A stretch of DNA of 10,422 bases from Armatimonadota bacterium (lineage in GTDB: Bacteria > Armatimonadota > Hebobacteria > Hebobacterales > WVXJ01): contig WVXJ01000101.1 of NCBI GenBank assembly GCA_011773575.1, positions 1 through 10,422 on the forward strand. The letters are read 5' to 3'. This document shows positions 1 through 7,329 of this stretch, piece after piece. The notes beneath the pieces are model-generated. The model made no database searches and had not been told where the DNA came from. It worked only from the letters and a program-made list of their open reading frames with translations. The position numbers and the translations under genes are program-made. The first letter of the stretch is position 1. Every line of letters starts with the position of its first letter.

Positions 1-49
1 TGGAACCTTTCTCCCGCTGATGAGGTCAAAGTACTCGGAGGTGAGAGAA

Positions 50-1129
50 ATGAGAAAGTTAATTGCAGCAGGGCTTTTCACCCTATTGTGCCTGATGGCA
101 ATCGGATACCTCGCCTGGGGCATTTCCCCTCCCCCAAAGCCCGCCGAAGGCGTACCTGAGTGCAAGGCCCTCGACCCCCTTGAAACACTGTTACATTCTG
201 CCGAGATCAAGCGGCCCTGGCATGAAGGGGGGCTGACGATCTTTCCGGTTGTCGGTATCAAGCCAACCGGAAGTCTCAGGAAGGTGCTTACCCTCGATGA
301 AGCGATGGCCAAGAAAGTCCTTGCCATCAGCGAACTGGGAAGTGGGCAGGTTAACCGCGTGATCGCCAATAACCGGAGCGATAACCACATCTTCATGATG
401 GCCGGGGAGGCCCTGGGTGGAGCGAAACAGGACCGCATGGTGGGAGAGGACACTCTGCTTCCGCCACACAGCCGCACCCAAGTGCCTGTCTGGTGTGTCG
501 AGCGGGGCCGGTGGACAGGTGTAAAAGAGTTTCATTCGCGCGGTTTTGTCGCTCCCTCATCTGTCCGCCAACGGGCGGCCGAGAGTAAGAGCCAGACGGA
601 GGTCTGGGAATCGGTGGCCGGTGTTCAGCACGCCACACGCGCACCCCTCGGCTCTCTCGCCACCGTTGCTGACAGCGAAGAGGTGAAAGAACGGACTGAC
701 CCTTTGCGCGAACATTTCACGCCGCTTCCGAAAAAGCGCAGCGACATCTGTGGTGTGGTTGTTGCCTATGGTAGCGAATGGCTGGCGGCAGATGTCTTCT
801 ATGATCCCTCACTCTTCCAGAGGCTGTGGCCGAAACTGCTCGATTCCTACCTGATGGAGATAAGCGGCCGCCATCACCACCATGGCAAGCCCAGCGTCAA
901 GGATGCGGAGACCTTCCTGGGACAACTCTTCTGGGCGCAGCGAACCGCGGCTCCCACCGCTGGAGCGGGCCAAAGGATCGAATTGCGCACGGGAGGAGTC
1001 TTCGGCTCGGCCCTCATTATGGGTGATTCCGTGGTCCATCTGGAAGCCTTCCCAAGCGCGAATATCATCCCATACCCGGGCACACCGCCCTCTCTCCAAT
1101 ATCGCCGGGATCGACACGGGCGAAGGTGA
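50..1129 (+). CDS. ARPP-1 / DUF6569-type protein with N-terminal membrane anchor or signal peptide
   Basis: The protein has 359 residues from the ATG at 50. That start is preferred over the in-frame ATG at 20 because GGAGGTG (37-43) lies 6 nt upstream of it. Residues 2-24 form a basic-then-hydrophobic segment, so the protein is probably exported or anchored with its body outside the cytoplasm. The remainder resembles the ARPP-1 family (Pfam DUF6569): a GLTIFPVVG strand (61-69), then NNRSDNHIFMMAGEALGGAKQ with the GExLxGAKQDR core (119-129), CVERGRW (149-155), a central YGSEW...DPSLFQRLWPKLL region and a C-terminal ALIMGDSVVHLEAF stretch. Four consecutive histidines (275-278) could bind metal, but this is not a family hallmark that I know. 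The biochemical function is unknown to me. The family assignment is by remembered sequence pattern. The gene stands alone, and a hairpin follows it. Confidence 0.75.
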   Translation: MRKLIAAGLFTLLCLMAIGYLAWGISPPPKPAEGVPECKALDPLETLLHSAEIKRPWHEGGLTIFPVVGIKPTGSLRKVLTLDEAMAKKVLAISELGSGQVNRVIANNRSDNHIFMMAGEALGGAKQDRMVGEDTLLPPHSRTQVPVWCVERGRWTGVKEFHSRGFVAPSSVRQRAAESKSQTEVWESVAGVQHATRAPLGSLATVADSEEVKERTDPLREHFTPLPKKRSDICGVVVAYGSEWLAADVFYDPSLFQRLWPKLLDSYLMEISGRHHHHGKPSVKDAETFLGQLFWAQRTAAPTAGAGQRIELRTGGVFGSALIMGDSVVHLEAFPSANIIPYPGTPPSLQYRRDRHGRR

Positions 1130-1162
1130 CTGAGCCTCATTAGACACATTTCACCCATGCTT

Positions 1163-1193
1163 TAGCGCGGCTTGAGTATCTAAAGCCGCGCTA
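1163..1193. terminator. Strong GC-rich hairpin, possible terminator after the ARPP-1 gene
   Basis: Perfect 11-bp stem TAGCGCGGCTT (1163-1173) / AAGCCGCGCTA (1183-1193) with a 9-nt loop, located 33 nt after the stop codon of the upstream gene and before the asd promoter. There is no T-tract after it on the plus strand, so it is not a canonical intrinsic terminator. It may still end transcription or protect the 3' end. Confidence 0.5.
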
Positions 1194-1234
1194 TGAATAT
1201 GCACGGTTCGCCTCTGACGACTGAGCCCTCATTC

Positions 1235-1264
1235 TTGACAGTCTTTCTGCTCGATTGTTATGAT
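1235..1264 (+). promoter_or_regulatory. Sigma70-type promoter of the asd-lysC-dapA operon
   Basis: TTGACA (1235-1240), an 18-bp spacer, then TATGAT (1259-1264) preceded by an extended -10 TG (1256-1257). The predicted start site near 1271 leaves only about 20 nt before the asd ATG at 1291, which is just enough for the GGAGGG ribosome binding site at 1279-1284. There is no room for a lysine riboswitch or an attenuator. Confidence 0.8.
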
Positions 1265-1290
1265 TCCGGAACATCTTCGGAGGGATACAA

Positions 1291-2397
1291 ATGGCCGAGA
1301 GATTCCGAGTTGCGGTTGTCGGCGTCAGGGCTGTAGGCCAGGAGATGGTTCGCTCGCTTCATGCGCGGTCATTTCCTTTCTCGTCACTGCGGGTATTTGC
1401 GACCCGCGCCCGCGAGGTGACCATTGACGGGAAGGCCTATCAGGTGGAAAAGATCTCCGAAGAGGCATTCAAGGATATTGACATTGCCTTTTTCGCCGGA
1501 GGTGACAAGGCGGAGGGGCATTTCGGCTGGCCCGCGGTTCGGCAGGGCGCGGTGGTGATTGACAATGGATCCGCCTACCGGCTCTATCCCAATGTCCCGC
1601 TCGTGGTCCCTGAAGTGAACCCGGAGGTCCTGCGCAATCACGAGGGCCTCATCGCCAACCCCAACTGCTCCACAATACAGTTCGTGGTAGCGCTTAAGCC
1701 CCTCCATGATGCCGCTCGAATCAAACGCCTGGTGGTATCCACCTATCAGGCGGTTTCCGGCCGAGGAACTTCTCCTAAAGGATCTGAACCGGTGGCGGCG
1801 CTCTGCAACGAAACCTGCGCGCTGACGGATAGGATGAGAGGCTCACTCGACAAAGTAAGTGAAGAGGAGCAGCTCAGCGCAACACTGCGCCTGGCCGAGG
1901 AACAGCCAGGGCCGGAGGATGAGACACTCTTCCCTTGTGAGATAGTCGGCAACTGTCTGCCGCATATAGATTCTTTCGGCGACTTGGATTACACCAAAGA
2001 AGAGTGGAAGATGGTGAATGAGACCCGGAAGATCATGGGTGATACGACCATGCAGATCACCGCCACCTGTGTGCGGGTTCCGGTGTTCAACTCCCATTGT
2101 GAATCGGTGAATGTGGAGTTCCACTCTCCTCTCTCCGCCGCCGAAGCGAAGAAACTGCTGTTGGCCGCACCCGGAGTAAAGGTGATTGACGAGGCCGCTC
2201 CGGGCGGCTATCCACTCCCGCGAGATGCCTCCGGCAAAGATGAGGTATTCGTGGGCCGCATCCGTGAGGATCCCACAGTTCCCCACGGTCTGAACCTGTG
2301 GGTTGTATCTGATAACCTGAAAAAGGGCGCCGCTTTGAATACCATTCAAATAGCCGAGAAGATGCTTGAGATGGGGCTTTTGAAAGCTAAGGGATAG
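1291..2397 (+). CDS. asd: Aspartate-semialdehyde dehydrogenase
   Basis: Reduces aspartyl-4-phosphate to aspartate semialdehyde with NADPH in the cytoplasm, the step shared by lysine, threonine and methionine synthesis. The 368-residue protein has the expected landmarks: N-terminal Rossmann fold, DNGSAYR (91-97), the catalytic cysteine in NPNCST (Cys126), STYQAVSG (150-157), the NCLPHIDSFG region, YTKEEWKMVNETRKIMGD and the active-site histidine in RVPVFNSH (His269). GGAGGG at 1279-1284 supports the ATG. Oddity: the nucleotide-binding loop reads VGVRAVGQ (10-17), where the family normally has VGATGAVGQ. It is one residue shorter and lacks the middle glycine. It also has a slightly longer middle section (about 180-215) than short bacterial homologues. 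First gene of the operon; 16 bp separate it from lysC. Confidence 0.96.
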   Translation: MAERFRVAVVGVRAVGQEMVRSLHARSFPFSSLRVFATRAREVTIDGKAYQVEKISEEAFKDIDIAFFAGGDKAEGHFGWPAVRQGAVVIDNGSAYRLYPNVPLVVPEVNPEVLRNHEGLIANPNCSTIQFVVALKPLHDAARIKRLVVSTYQAVSGRGTSPKGSEPVAALCNETCALTDRMRGSLDKVSEEEQLSATLRLAEEQPGPEDETLFPCEIVGNCLPHIDSFGDLDYTKEEWKMVNETRKIMGDTTMQITATCVRVPVFNSHCESVNVEFHSPLSAAEAKKLLLAAPGVKVIDEAAPGGYPLPRDASGKDEVFVGRIREDPTVPHGLNLWVVSDNLKKGAALNTIQIAEKMLEMGLLKAKG

Positions 2398-2413
2398 ACG
2401 GGGAAACGAAAAG

Positions 2414-3682
2414 ATGAAAGTAATCGTCCACAAGTTCGGAGGCACCTGTGTAGAATCGGAAGAGAGCCAACTGCTTTCTGCGGAGCGGATCATGGAGGCG
2501 AAGGATCACGGCCTCCATCCAATTGTCGCGGTATCTGCTGCGGGCCGGATGGGCCAGCCATATTCCACCGCGGAACTGGTGGGGATGGTAACCCGCATTG
2601 ACCCTCATATCCGCCCGCGGGAACTTGACCTGCTGATGTCCTGTGGAGAGATTATATCCACAGTGGCGATGGCCCACCTGCTCTCCGCCAAGGGTTATGA
2701 TACGATTGCGCTTACCGGCGGACAGGCGGGGTTGATTACCGATGTTTATCACGGACACGCCCAAATCATTCGCATTGACCCCCAGACTGTGCTGCAAGCG
2801 CTCCAGCAAAGAAAGATTGTATTTGTCGCCGGTTTTCAAGGCATAAGTGAGAATCACGACATTACCACCTTGGGCGAAGGAGGAAGCGACTATACTGCAG
2901 TGGCGCTGGCGGTGGTGCTTTCCCAGACCGGACATTTGCCATTCGGTGATGAACTGGAGATGGCCCCTGTCCATATCTTCAAAGAGGTGGACGGCGTAAT
3001 GTCCGCGAACCCGAAGAACTTCGTGGATTGCGCTGAGAACGAATCACCACATGTTCTTACCCGCCTCTCTTATGATGAGTGTGTGGAGATGAGCGGTCTC
3101 GGAGCCGAGGTGATCCAGAACAAGGCAGCTCGTATGGCGCGAAAACACAAAGTACCCCTGATGGTGAGGAATTTCAGGCGTGCCGAAGTACAAGGAACCA
3201 AGATGGGTGAAGAGCCCGCCCCGACTCCGAGCGGTAAGGCCACCAGTGTTGCCGATATGGCCAACCTCGCTTTGTTCACCATCAAGAGCGATAACGCCCG
3301 CCTTTCCGGCCAGCTCGCCGAGCATTTGAACATGGAACGGCTTACCCATTTTGTGATGGGTCAAGAAGACGGGGAGGTTCGCTTTGCGGTTAAGCGTGAA
3401 AAATATCGAGATGTAATTGATTTGGTGGGACGCGTCCTCTTCCTGCGGGGCATGAAGGCGGACATTATGCCCGGAGGGTACGGGCTTGTCTCACTGGTGG
3501 GAGAACGCCTGCGAGGCGAACAGGCGGGTTTACAGGATCTCGCCTCTGGTACGTTGAAAGAAGCAGGTATAGAGGTCCTTGGGACCATATGTGGAGACCT
3601 GAGCATCTCTTATCTTGTGGGTGAAGACTCTCGCGCCCAAAGCGTAAAGCTGCTCCATTCCCGCTTCTGCAGCAAGGAATGA
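2414..3682 (+). CDS. lysC: Aspartate kinase (DapG/LysC type, with ACT domains)
   Basis: Phosphorylates aspartate with ATP, the committed first step of the aspartate family pathway. The 422-residue protein begins with the amino-acid kinase domain: KFGGTCV (7-13; the usual motif is KFGGTSV, so Ser is replaced by Cys12), LMSCGEIIS, ALTGGQAGLITD, FVAGFQG and GEGGSDYTA (from Gly154). Next comes KEVDGVMSANPK, which corresponds to the TDVEGVMTADPR motif. The C-terminal part from about residue 280 has the length and pattern of a tandem ACT regulatory region, so feedback inhibition by lysine or related amino acids is expected. It looks closest to Bacillus DapG in its opening and spacing. Ribosome binding is modest (GGGGA, 2400-2404). 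Gene order asd-lysC-dapA matches the Bacillus operon. Confidence 0.95.
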   Translation: MKVIVHKFGGTCVESEESQLLSAERIMEAKDHGLHPIVAVSAAGRMGQPYSTAELVGMVTRIDPHIRPRELDLLMSCGEIISTVAMAHLLSAKGYDTIALTGGQAGLITDVYHGHAQIIRIDPQTVLQALQQRKIVFVAGFQGISENHDITTLGEGGSDYTAVALAVVLSQTGHLPFGDELEMAPVHIFKEVDGVMSANPKNFVDCAENESPHVLTRLSYDECVEMSGLGAEVIQNKAARMARKHKVPLMVRNFRRAEVQGTKMGEEPAPTPSGKATSVADMANLALFTIKSDNARLSGQLAEHLNMERLTHFVMGQEDGEVRFAVKREKYRDVIDLVGRVLFLRGMKADIMPGGYGLVSLVGERLRGEQAGLQDLASGTLKEAGIEVLGTICGDLSISYLVGEDSRAQSVKLLHSRFCSKE

Positions 3683-3697
3683 CAAGGAAGACAGACA

Positions 3698-4579
3698 ATG
3701 GAATTACTCGGCGTCTATGTTCCTCTCATCACCCCTTTCAAGAATGACGAGGTGGATGAGCCAGGACTCAGAAGGCTGGTCGATCACCTCATTACAGAGG
3801 GGGTAACCGGTTTTGTCCCCTGTGGTACAACGGGAGAATCGGCCACCATTTCCCATGATGAACATAAGCGAGTGATTGAGATCGTTGTTGAGCATACGGC
3901 CAAGAGAGTTCCGGTAATCGCCGGCGCAGGCTCCAACAGCACCGCTGAAGCACTCGATCTGACTCTCCACGCCGAGAAAGTCGGGGCCGATGCCACCCTC
4001 CAGGTGTGCCCTTACTACAACCGCCCGAGCCAGCAAGGCATCATCGCTCACTTCAAAGAGCTCGCCGCCGCCACCAAACTGCCGATGGTGCTCTACAATA
4101 TTCCCAAGCGCACAGGCATCCTCATGGAAGCGGACACGGTGCTGGAATTATCGAAAGTGCCCAGTATTGTCGGCATCAAGCAATCCGGCGTGTCTCTCTC
4201 TGACACCATGAAGGTAATTCAACATGCCCCCGACTTAGCCGTCCTCAGCGGAGACGACAACCTCGCCTTTCCCATTGTGACTCTCGGAGCAAAAGGCGCC
4301 ATTGCCGCCAGCGCCCACATCGCCACCCGAGAATGGGTGAAGATGGTTGAATTGCTCCAGGATGGGAAACTGAAAGAAGCCTGCGCCGTACATTACCGGC
4401 TCTTGCCCCTCGCCGAAGTGCTGTTTATGGAGCCCAATCCCGCCCCACTGAAAGCGGCATTGGAGATGCTGGGACTGCCCGCAGGGCCTCCTCGGCTGCC
4501 CATTCTGCCCGCCTCCGAGAACTGTCGTGAGCGGATTCGGAAGGTATTGTACGGACTTGGCCTCGATGTCAAATCTTAG
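3698..4579 (+). CDS. dapA: 4-hydroxy-tetrahydrodipicolinate synthase
   Basis: Condenses pyruvate with aspartate semialdehyde, the first reaction of the diaminopimelate/lysine branch, so it consumes the product of the two genes upstream. The 293-residue TIM-barrel protein is full length, and its catalytic residues fall at the same numbers as in the E. coli enzyme: GTTGES (43-48, with Thr44 and Thr45), PYYNRP with Tyr107, YNIPKRTG with Tyr133 and Arg138, and the Schiff-base Lys161 in GIKQSG. AAGGAAG (3684-3690) is 7 nt before the ATG; 15 bp separate the gene from lysC. Its stop codon TAG is part of the ribosome binding site of the following gene, indicating cotranscription and possibly coupled translation. 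Confidence 0.97.
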   Translation: MELLGVYVPLITPFKNDEVDEPGLRRLVDHLITEGVTGFVPCGTTGESATISHDEHKRVIEIVVEHTAKRVPVIAGAGSNSTAEALDLTLHAEKVGADATLQVCPYYNRPSQQGIIAHFKELAAATKLPMVLYNIPKRTGILMEADTVLELSKVPSIVGIKQSGVSLSDTMKVIQHAPDLAVLSGDDNLAFPIVTLGAKGAIAASAHIATREWVKMVELLQDGKLKEACAVHYRLLPLAEVLFMEPNPAPLKAALEMLGLPAGPPRLPILPASENCRERIRKVLYGLGLDVKS

Positions 4580-4590
4580 GAGGCACATGC

Positions 4591-5205
4591 TTGTGCCCGC
4601 TTCCTACAGCCCAAAGCGCTGACTTGTTGGAGTGGATCCATTCCCTGGTTGTCGTGTGCAGGCGCTGTCAGTTGAGCCAGTCTCGGCGCAACGCCGTCCC
4701 CGGGGAAGGGAATCCCAACGCTTCCTTGCTGTTGGTGGGAGAAGCCCCTGGCGCTGCCGAAGACAGCCAGGGCCGTCCTTTCGTAGGGGCGGCGGGACAA
4801 CTGCTGACAACTCTCCTTGCCGAAATCGGAGTGAAACGCACTGACGTATTCATTACCAATGTGGTGAAGTGCCGCCCGCCCGGAAACCGTGATCCGCAGG
4901 AGGATGAGATAGCTGCCTGCAATGATTATCTCTTGGGACAGATTGGATGCATAAGACCCAAAGTGATCGCCACTCTGGGCCGGCACGCTATGCATACTCT
5001 GGTCTCCCCTGATCTTTCCATCTCCCGGGTTCACGGCAAGCACTTCTTTCAACAAGGTATCTTCTTCATTCCCATCTTCCATCCAGCTTTCGCCCTTCAC
5101 GATGAATCTCGCCGCGGCCTGTTGCGCGATGATATGCGCGCTCTGAAGCGGCTGCTCAATGAGACTCAGGCAGAGCCAAAACAAACTCAAACGGAAAAGG
5201 AATAA
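4591..5205 (+). CDS. Family 4 uracil-DNA glycosylase (iron-sulfur, UdgA type)
   Basis: Removes uracil arising from cytosine deamination or dUTP misincorporation and starts base-excision repair. The 204-residue protein carries the family 4 signature: GEAPGAAEDSQGRPFVG (50-66), NVVKCRPPGNRDP (90-102) and the C-terminal HPAF motif (His164). Cysteines 23, 26, 94 and 110 (C-X2-C...C-X15-C) match the 4Fe-4S ligand pattern of thermostable UDGs. The start is a TTG: AGGAGG (4578-4583) is 7 nt upstream and overlaps the dapA stop codon. The ATG at 4587 is out of frame and only 3 nt from the ribosome binding site. The C-terminal tail (QAEPKQTQTEKE) is polar and probably disordered. Family 4 enzymes are common in thermophiles but not confined to them. 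Confidence 0.92.
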   Translation: MCPLPTAQSADLLEWIHSLVVVCRRCQLSQSRRNAVPGEGNPNASLLLVGEAPGAAEDSQGRPFVGAAGQLLTTLLAEIGVKRTDVFITNVVKCRPPGNRDPQEDEIAACNDYLLGQIGCIRPKVIATLGRHAMHTLVSPDLSISRVHGKHFFQQGIFFIPIFHPAFALHDESRRGLLRDDMRALKRLLNETQAEPKQTQTEKE

Positions 5206-5210
5206 GCATC

Positions 5211-5858
5211 ATGGAAAAACAGCATTTGCAGGACATCGGAGACAAGATTCGCGCCACCTTTGATGCCAAAGACGACGCGCGGGAGCAGGCCTTCGCCCTC
5301 AGTCGAGAAGTAATTCGCAATTCCGCCAATGCAATCCGCGCCATTCACCGTGAGGAGTATGAGGAAGCGCTTGACCTCATGGATAAGACCGCCAAAGCCC
5401 TCGCTCAGATAGACAAAGTGCTGGCCGAACACCTTGATGTGTACTGGGCCGGCTTCGTACATGATGCACAGAAAGAATATGCAGAGGCACGCGCCACCTA
5501 TGCCCTTATCCATCGAGACCCACTCCCCCACCCGGACGATGTCGGAGTCTCCTATGCCGCCTATCTCAACGGCCTGGGAGAAGCTGTCGGCGAACTTCGC
5601 CGCCACATCCTGGATGAGATGCGGAGCCGGGGACCCGGCTGGGGTGAGGAGATGCTGTCGGCGATGGACGACGTCTACTATCTCCTTGCCTCTATGGACT
5701 ACCCAAATGCCATTTCCGGGAATCTGAAGCGAACCACGGATGTTACTCGCTCCATTATCGAAAAGACTCGCGGAGACCTTACCGCCGCCACCCGCGCCCA
5801 GCACCTGGAAAAGGCTATGACCCGGCTGGAAGAGCGGTTGAAGTCCGAATCCGATTGA
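5211..5858 (+). CDS. Translin-family protein (COG2178-like)
   Basis: A 215-residue, almost wholly helical protein. The N-terminal half has FALSREVIRNSANAIRAIH (28-46) and a long amphipathic helix. The middle has VSYAAYLNGLGEAVGELRR, whose GELRR (127-131) corresponds to the GEL(S/M)R motif of eukaryotic translin and TRAX. The C-terminal part, MDDVYYLLASMDYP then LKRTTDVTRSIIEKT, follows the translin FRLLNLKND ... LKYDVKKVEEVVYDL pattern. Translin and TRAX form the C3PO ribonuclease in eukaryotes, and archaeal members form similar barrels. Acidic residues E124, E128, D177 and E184 are candidates for the metal site, judged by position only. Homologues are often mislabelled as haloacid dehalogenases. 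The gene is 5 bp after the glycosylase stop, with AAAAGGAAT (5195-5203) as ribosome binding site. Its bacterial function is unknown to me. Confidence 0.8.
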   Translation: MEKQHLQDIGDKIRATFDAKDDAREQAFALSREVIRNSANAIRAIHREEYEEALDLMDKTAKALAQIDKVLAEHLDVYWAGFVHDAQKEYAEARATYALIHRDPLPHPDDVGVSYAAYLNGLGEAVGELRRHILDEMRSRGPGWGEEMLSAMDDVYYLLASMDYPNAISGNLKRTTDVTRSIIEKTRGDLTAATRAQHLEKAMTRLEERLKSESD

Positions 5859-5909
5859 CACACTGGATACGATCCTCAATCCCTTTTTCTTCCCTTCAAG
5901 GAGAAACTA

Positions 5910-6359
5910 GTGCGCGCAGTGGTACAGCGAGTCAGCCAGGCCGAGGTAACAGTCGCCGGAGCGGTTATCGGCTCCATAGGCCCGGGTCTGATGATATTGC
6001 TCGGCGTGGGCAATGAAGACGGACCTGAGCAAGCGGCCTATCTCGCGGATAAGATTGCCGGACTGCGAATCTTCGAGGATGATGCAGGGAAGATGAACCT
6101 CTCCGTCGAGCAGATCGGTGGTCAGATACTTGTGGTAAGCCAATTCACCCTCTACGGAGACTGCCGTAAAGGGCGGCGCCCCTCTTTCACGGAGGCGGCT
6201 CCACCGGAGAAAGCCGAAAGCCTTTATCGGGAATTCGTCCAGGTATTAGAGGCGCGTGGACTTAAGGTCGCCACAGGCGCCTTTGGTGAGAAGATGCAGG
6301 TGCGCTTGACGAACGACGGCCCTGTAACCTTGCTACTCGATACCAATCGAGAAGCTTGA
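5910..6359 (+). CDS. dtd: D-aminoacyl-tRNA deacylase
   Basis: Hydrolyses D-amino acids (and mischarged glycine) from tRNA, keeping D-residues out of proteins. The 149-residue product is full length. The N-terminal MRAVVQRVSQAEVTV is typical, the SQFTLYGD motif places Thr80 at the family position, and the cis Gly-Pro pair falls at 137-138 in NDGPVT. Translation starts at GTG; AAGGAGA (5898-5904) is 5 nt upstream and there is no nearby in-frame ATG. It follows the translin-family gene by 51 bp and is probably the last gene of the long operon. I see no convincing terminator between it and the convergent methyltransferase gene 40 bp away. Confidence 0.97.
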   Translation: MRAVVQRVSQAEVTVAGAVIGSIGPGLMILLGVGNEDGPEQAAYLADKIAGLRIFEDDAGKMNLSVEQIGGQILVVSQFTLYGDCRKGRRPSFTEAAPPEKAESLYREFVQVLEARGLKVATGAFGEKMQVRLTNDGPVTLLLDTNREA

Positions 6360-6399
6360 GCGTTCTTGTAACCCTTATCCCGTTTCTATCGTCTATACG

Positions 6400-7122
6400 T
6401 CATTTCTGCGCCTCTACGATGGTCACGGATTCAGTATCCCATTCACCACTTACTTCCGAGAAGCCCGCTTTGCGCAAGGCGTCAAGTTGCTTATCGAGAT
6501 CCATGAAATGATGAGTCTCCGGCTGTGCAAGTTTGTCCCACAGCCGCCAGTGTTCTTCCTCTGTGATACGGCCCTCTTCAATCGCCTGCCTCATGAAGTC
6601 CGGCATATTCTCCGGCCGAGAGCGGTCACGAGTATCCGTGCCTGGTGGTGTCGTATCTCTTGCCCACTCTTTATCGAGAAAGACTCCACCTTTTCGCAGG
6701 ATGTTGCGAATACCCTTGAATATCTTCTCACAGCGTTCCTCTCGTGCGACATGCTCCAAAGCAAAGACGGCGACCACTGCTGCGCAGTTCTGCGGCAGTG
6801 CTCCCCAGTCCAATTCCTCAAAGGGCGAGACAATGAAACTGGCGCGGGGTTCACCAGCGGTCTGGCGACGCGCAATATCAATCAGTTGCAACGCGCCATC
6901 TACCCAAATTACCTTTGCCGCGGGGAATACCTCCAACAATGCCCGAGTGAGATTTCCCCTCGCGCAGCCGAGTTCAATGATCACCCCACTCTCCGTCTCT
7001 GCCAAGTGCAGCCGGGACAAGAGTGGGCGAACCCCCTGTACATAAGAAGCGCTGAACGGAGACAGGCGAGCCAGCACTTCCGCCTCAGAATCAAAAGCAT
7101 CTATATTTGGATTTCGATCCAT
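6400..7122 (-). CDS. Class I SAM-dependent methyltransferase
   Basis: A 240-residue protein with the seven-strand methyltransferase core: motif I ELGCARGN (50-57), an acidic residue after the second strand in VIWVDGA, SPFEELDW for the adenine pocket, then VVAVFALEHV for motif IV, followed by the NILRKGGVF post-motif helix and strand. The start is the ATG at 7122, with GGAGG (complement of 7128-7132) 5 nt upstream; extending to the TTG at 7134 would bury that site inside the coding region. The C-terminal helices (about 150-215, charged, with EEEHWRLWDKL) probably form a substrate cap. The substrate cannot be told from the sequence. It is convergent with dtd and divergent from the B12-riboswitch transcript. 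Confidence 0.88.
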   Translation of the reverse strand: MDRNPNIDAFDSEAEVLARLSPFSASYVQGVRPLLSRLHLAETESGVIIELGCARGNLTRALLEVFPAAKVIWVDGALQLIDIARRQTAGEPRASFIVSPFEELDWGALPQNCAAVVAVFALEHVAREERCEKIFKGIRNILRKGGVFLDKEWARDTTPPGTDTRDRSRPENMPDFMRQAIEEGRITEEEHWRLWDKLAQPETHHFMDLDKQLDALRKAGFSEVSGEWDTESVTIVEAQK

Positions 7123-7294
7123 GGTTTCCTCCAAGAAATGTTAAGACCGCCGCTTCGCGGAAACGAGCGACGGTCGCTGGAATCATAAGCTTACACGCAT
7201 GGGGCACAACAAGGCTTACACCGGCTCTGTTGCGGACAGCCGGCGGAACATCGCTCATCACACTATTAGAGCCATGTCTTATGCCTTCATTGCA
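7123..7294 (-). promoter_or_regulatory. Long structured 5' leader of the methyltransferase gene
   Basis: If transcription starts near 7294, about 170 nt precede the start codon. The leader can fold into an imperfect 10-bp hairpin (7145-7154 with 7166-7175, one C/A mismatch) just before the ribosome binding site. On the minus strand this hairpin is followed by a T-rich stretch (TTAACATTTCTT). A 6-bp hairpin CCGGCT/AGCCGG (7221-7243) lies further upstream. The 8-mer GCTTACAC (plus strand) is repeated at 7189-7196 and 7214-7221, 25 bp apart. I do not recognise a known riboswitch class, and I see no gene in this stretch. Confidence 0.4.
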
Positions 7295-7300
7295 GTTATG

Positions 7301-7329
7301 GTTATACCAAACAAGCCAGATCTCGTCAA
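7301..7329 (-). promoter_or_regulatory. Promoter of the methyltransferase transcript
   Basis: Read on the minus strand: TTGACG (complement of 7324-7329), a 17-bp spacer and TATAAC (complement of 7301-7306). This is close to the sigma70 consensus and points toward the methyltransferase. Its -35 box is 43 bp from the -35 box of the divergent promoter. Confidence 0.65.

Noticed and set aside
864..885. NotI site, four histidine codons and NcoI site in a row, resembling an expression-vector tag
   Set aside because: Only four histidines, and the reading frame continues on both sides with sequence that fits the ARPP-1 family, so it is natural coding sequence.
1843..2493. 216-codon minus-strand open frame
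   Set aside because: Lies opposite asd and the start of lysC, both firmly identified; no recognisable motif.
4587..4622. ATG-started 11-codon frame overlapping the glycosylase start
   Set aside because: It is only 3 nt from the ribosome binding site and stops after 11 codons; the TTG at 4591 has correct spacing and continues into the glycosylase.
5855..5860. TTGACA at the end of the translin-family gene as a possible dtd promoter
   Set aside because: No -10 box at 16-18 bp spacing; it overlaps the stop codon and is probably chance.
6487..7188. Long plus-strand open frame opposite the methyltransferase
   Set aside because: The minus strand encodes clear methyltransferase motifs with a good ribosome binding site; the plus frame shows no domain and is a shadow.
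7221..7272. tRNA-like fold with GGCTCT/AGAGCC ends
   Set aside because: Only about 50 nt between the arms, with no T-loop or anticodon arm; not a tRNA on either strand.
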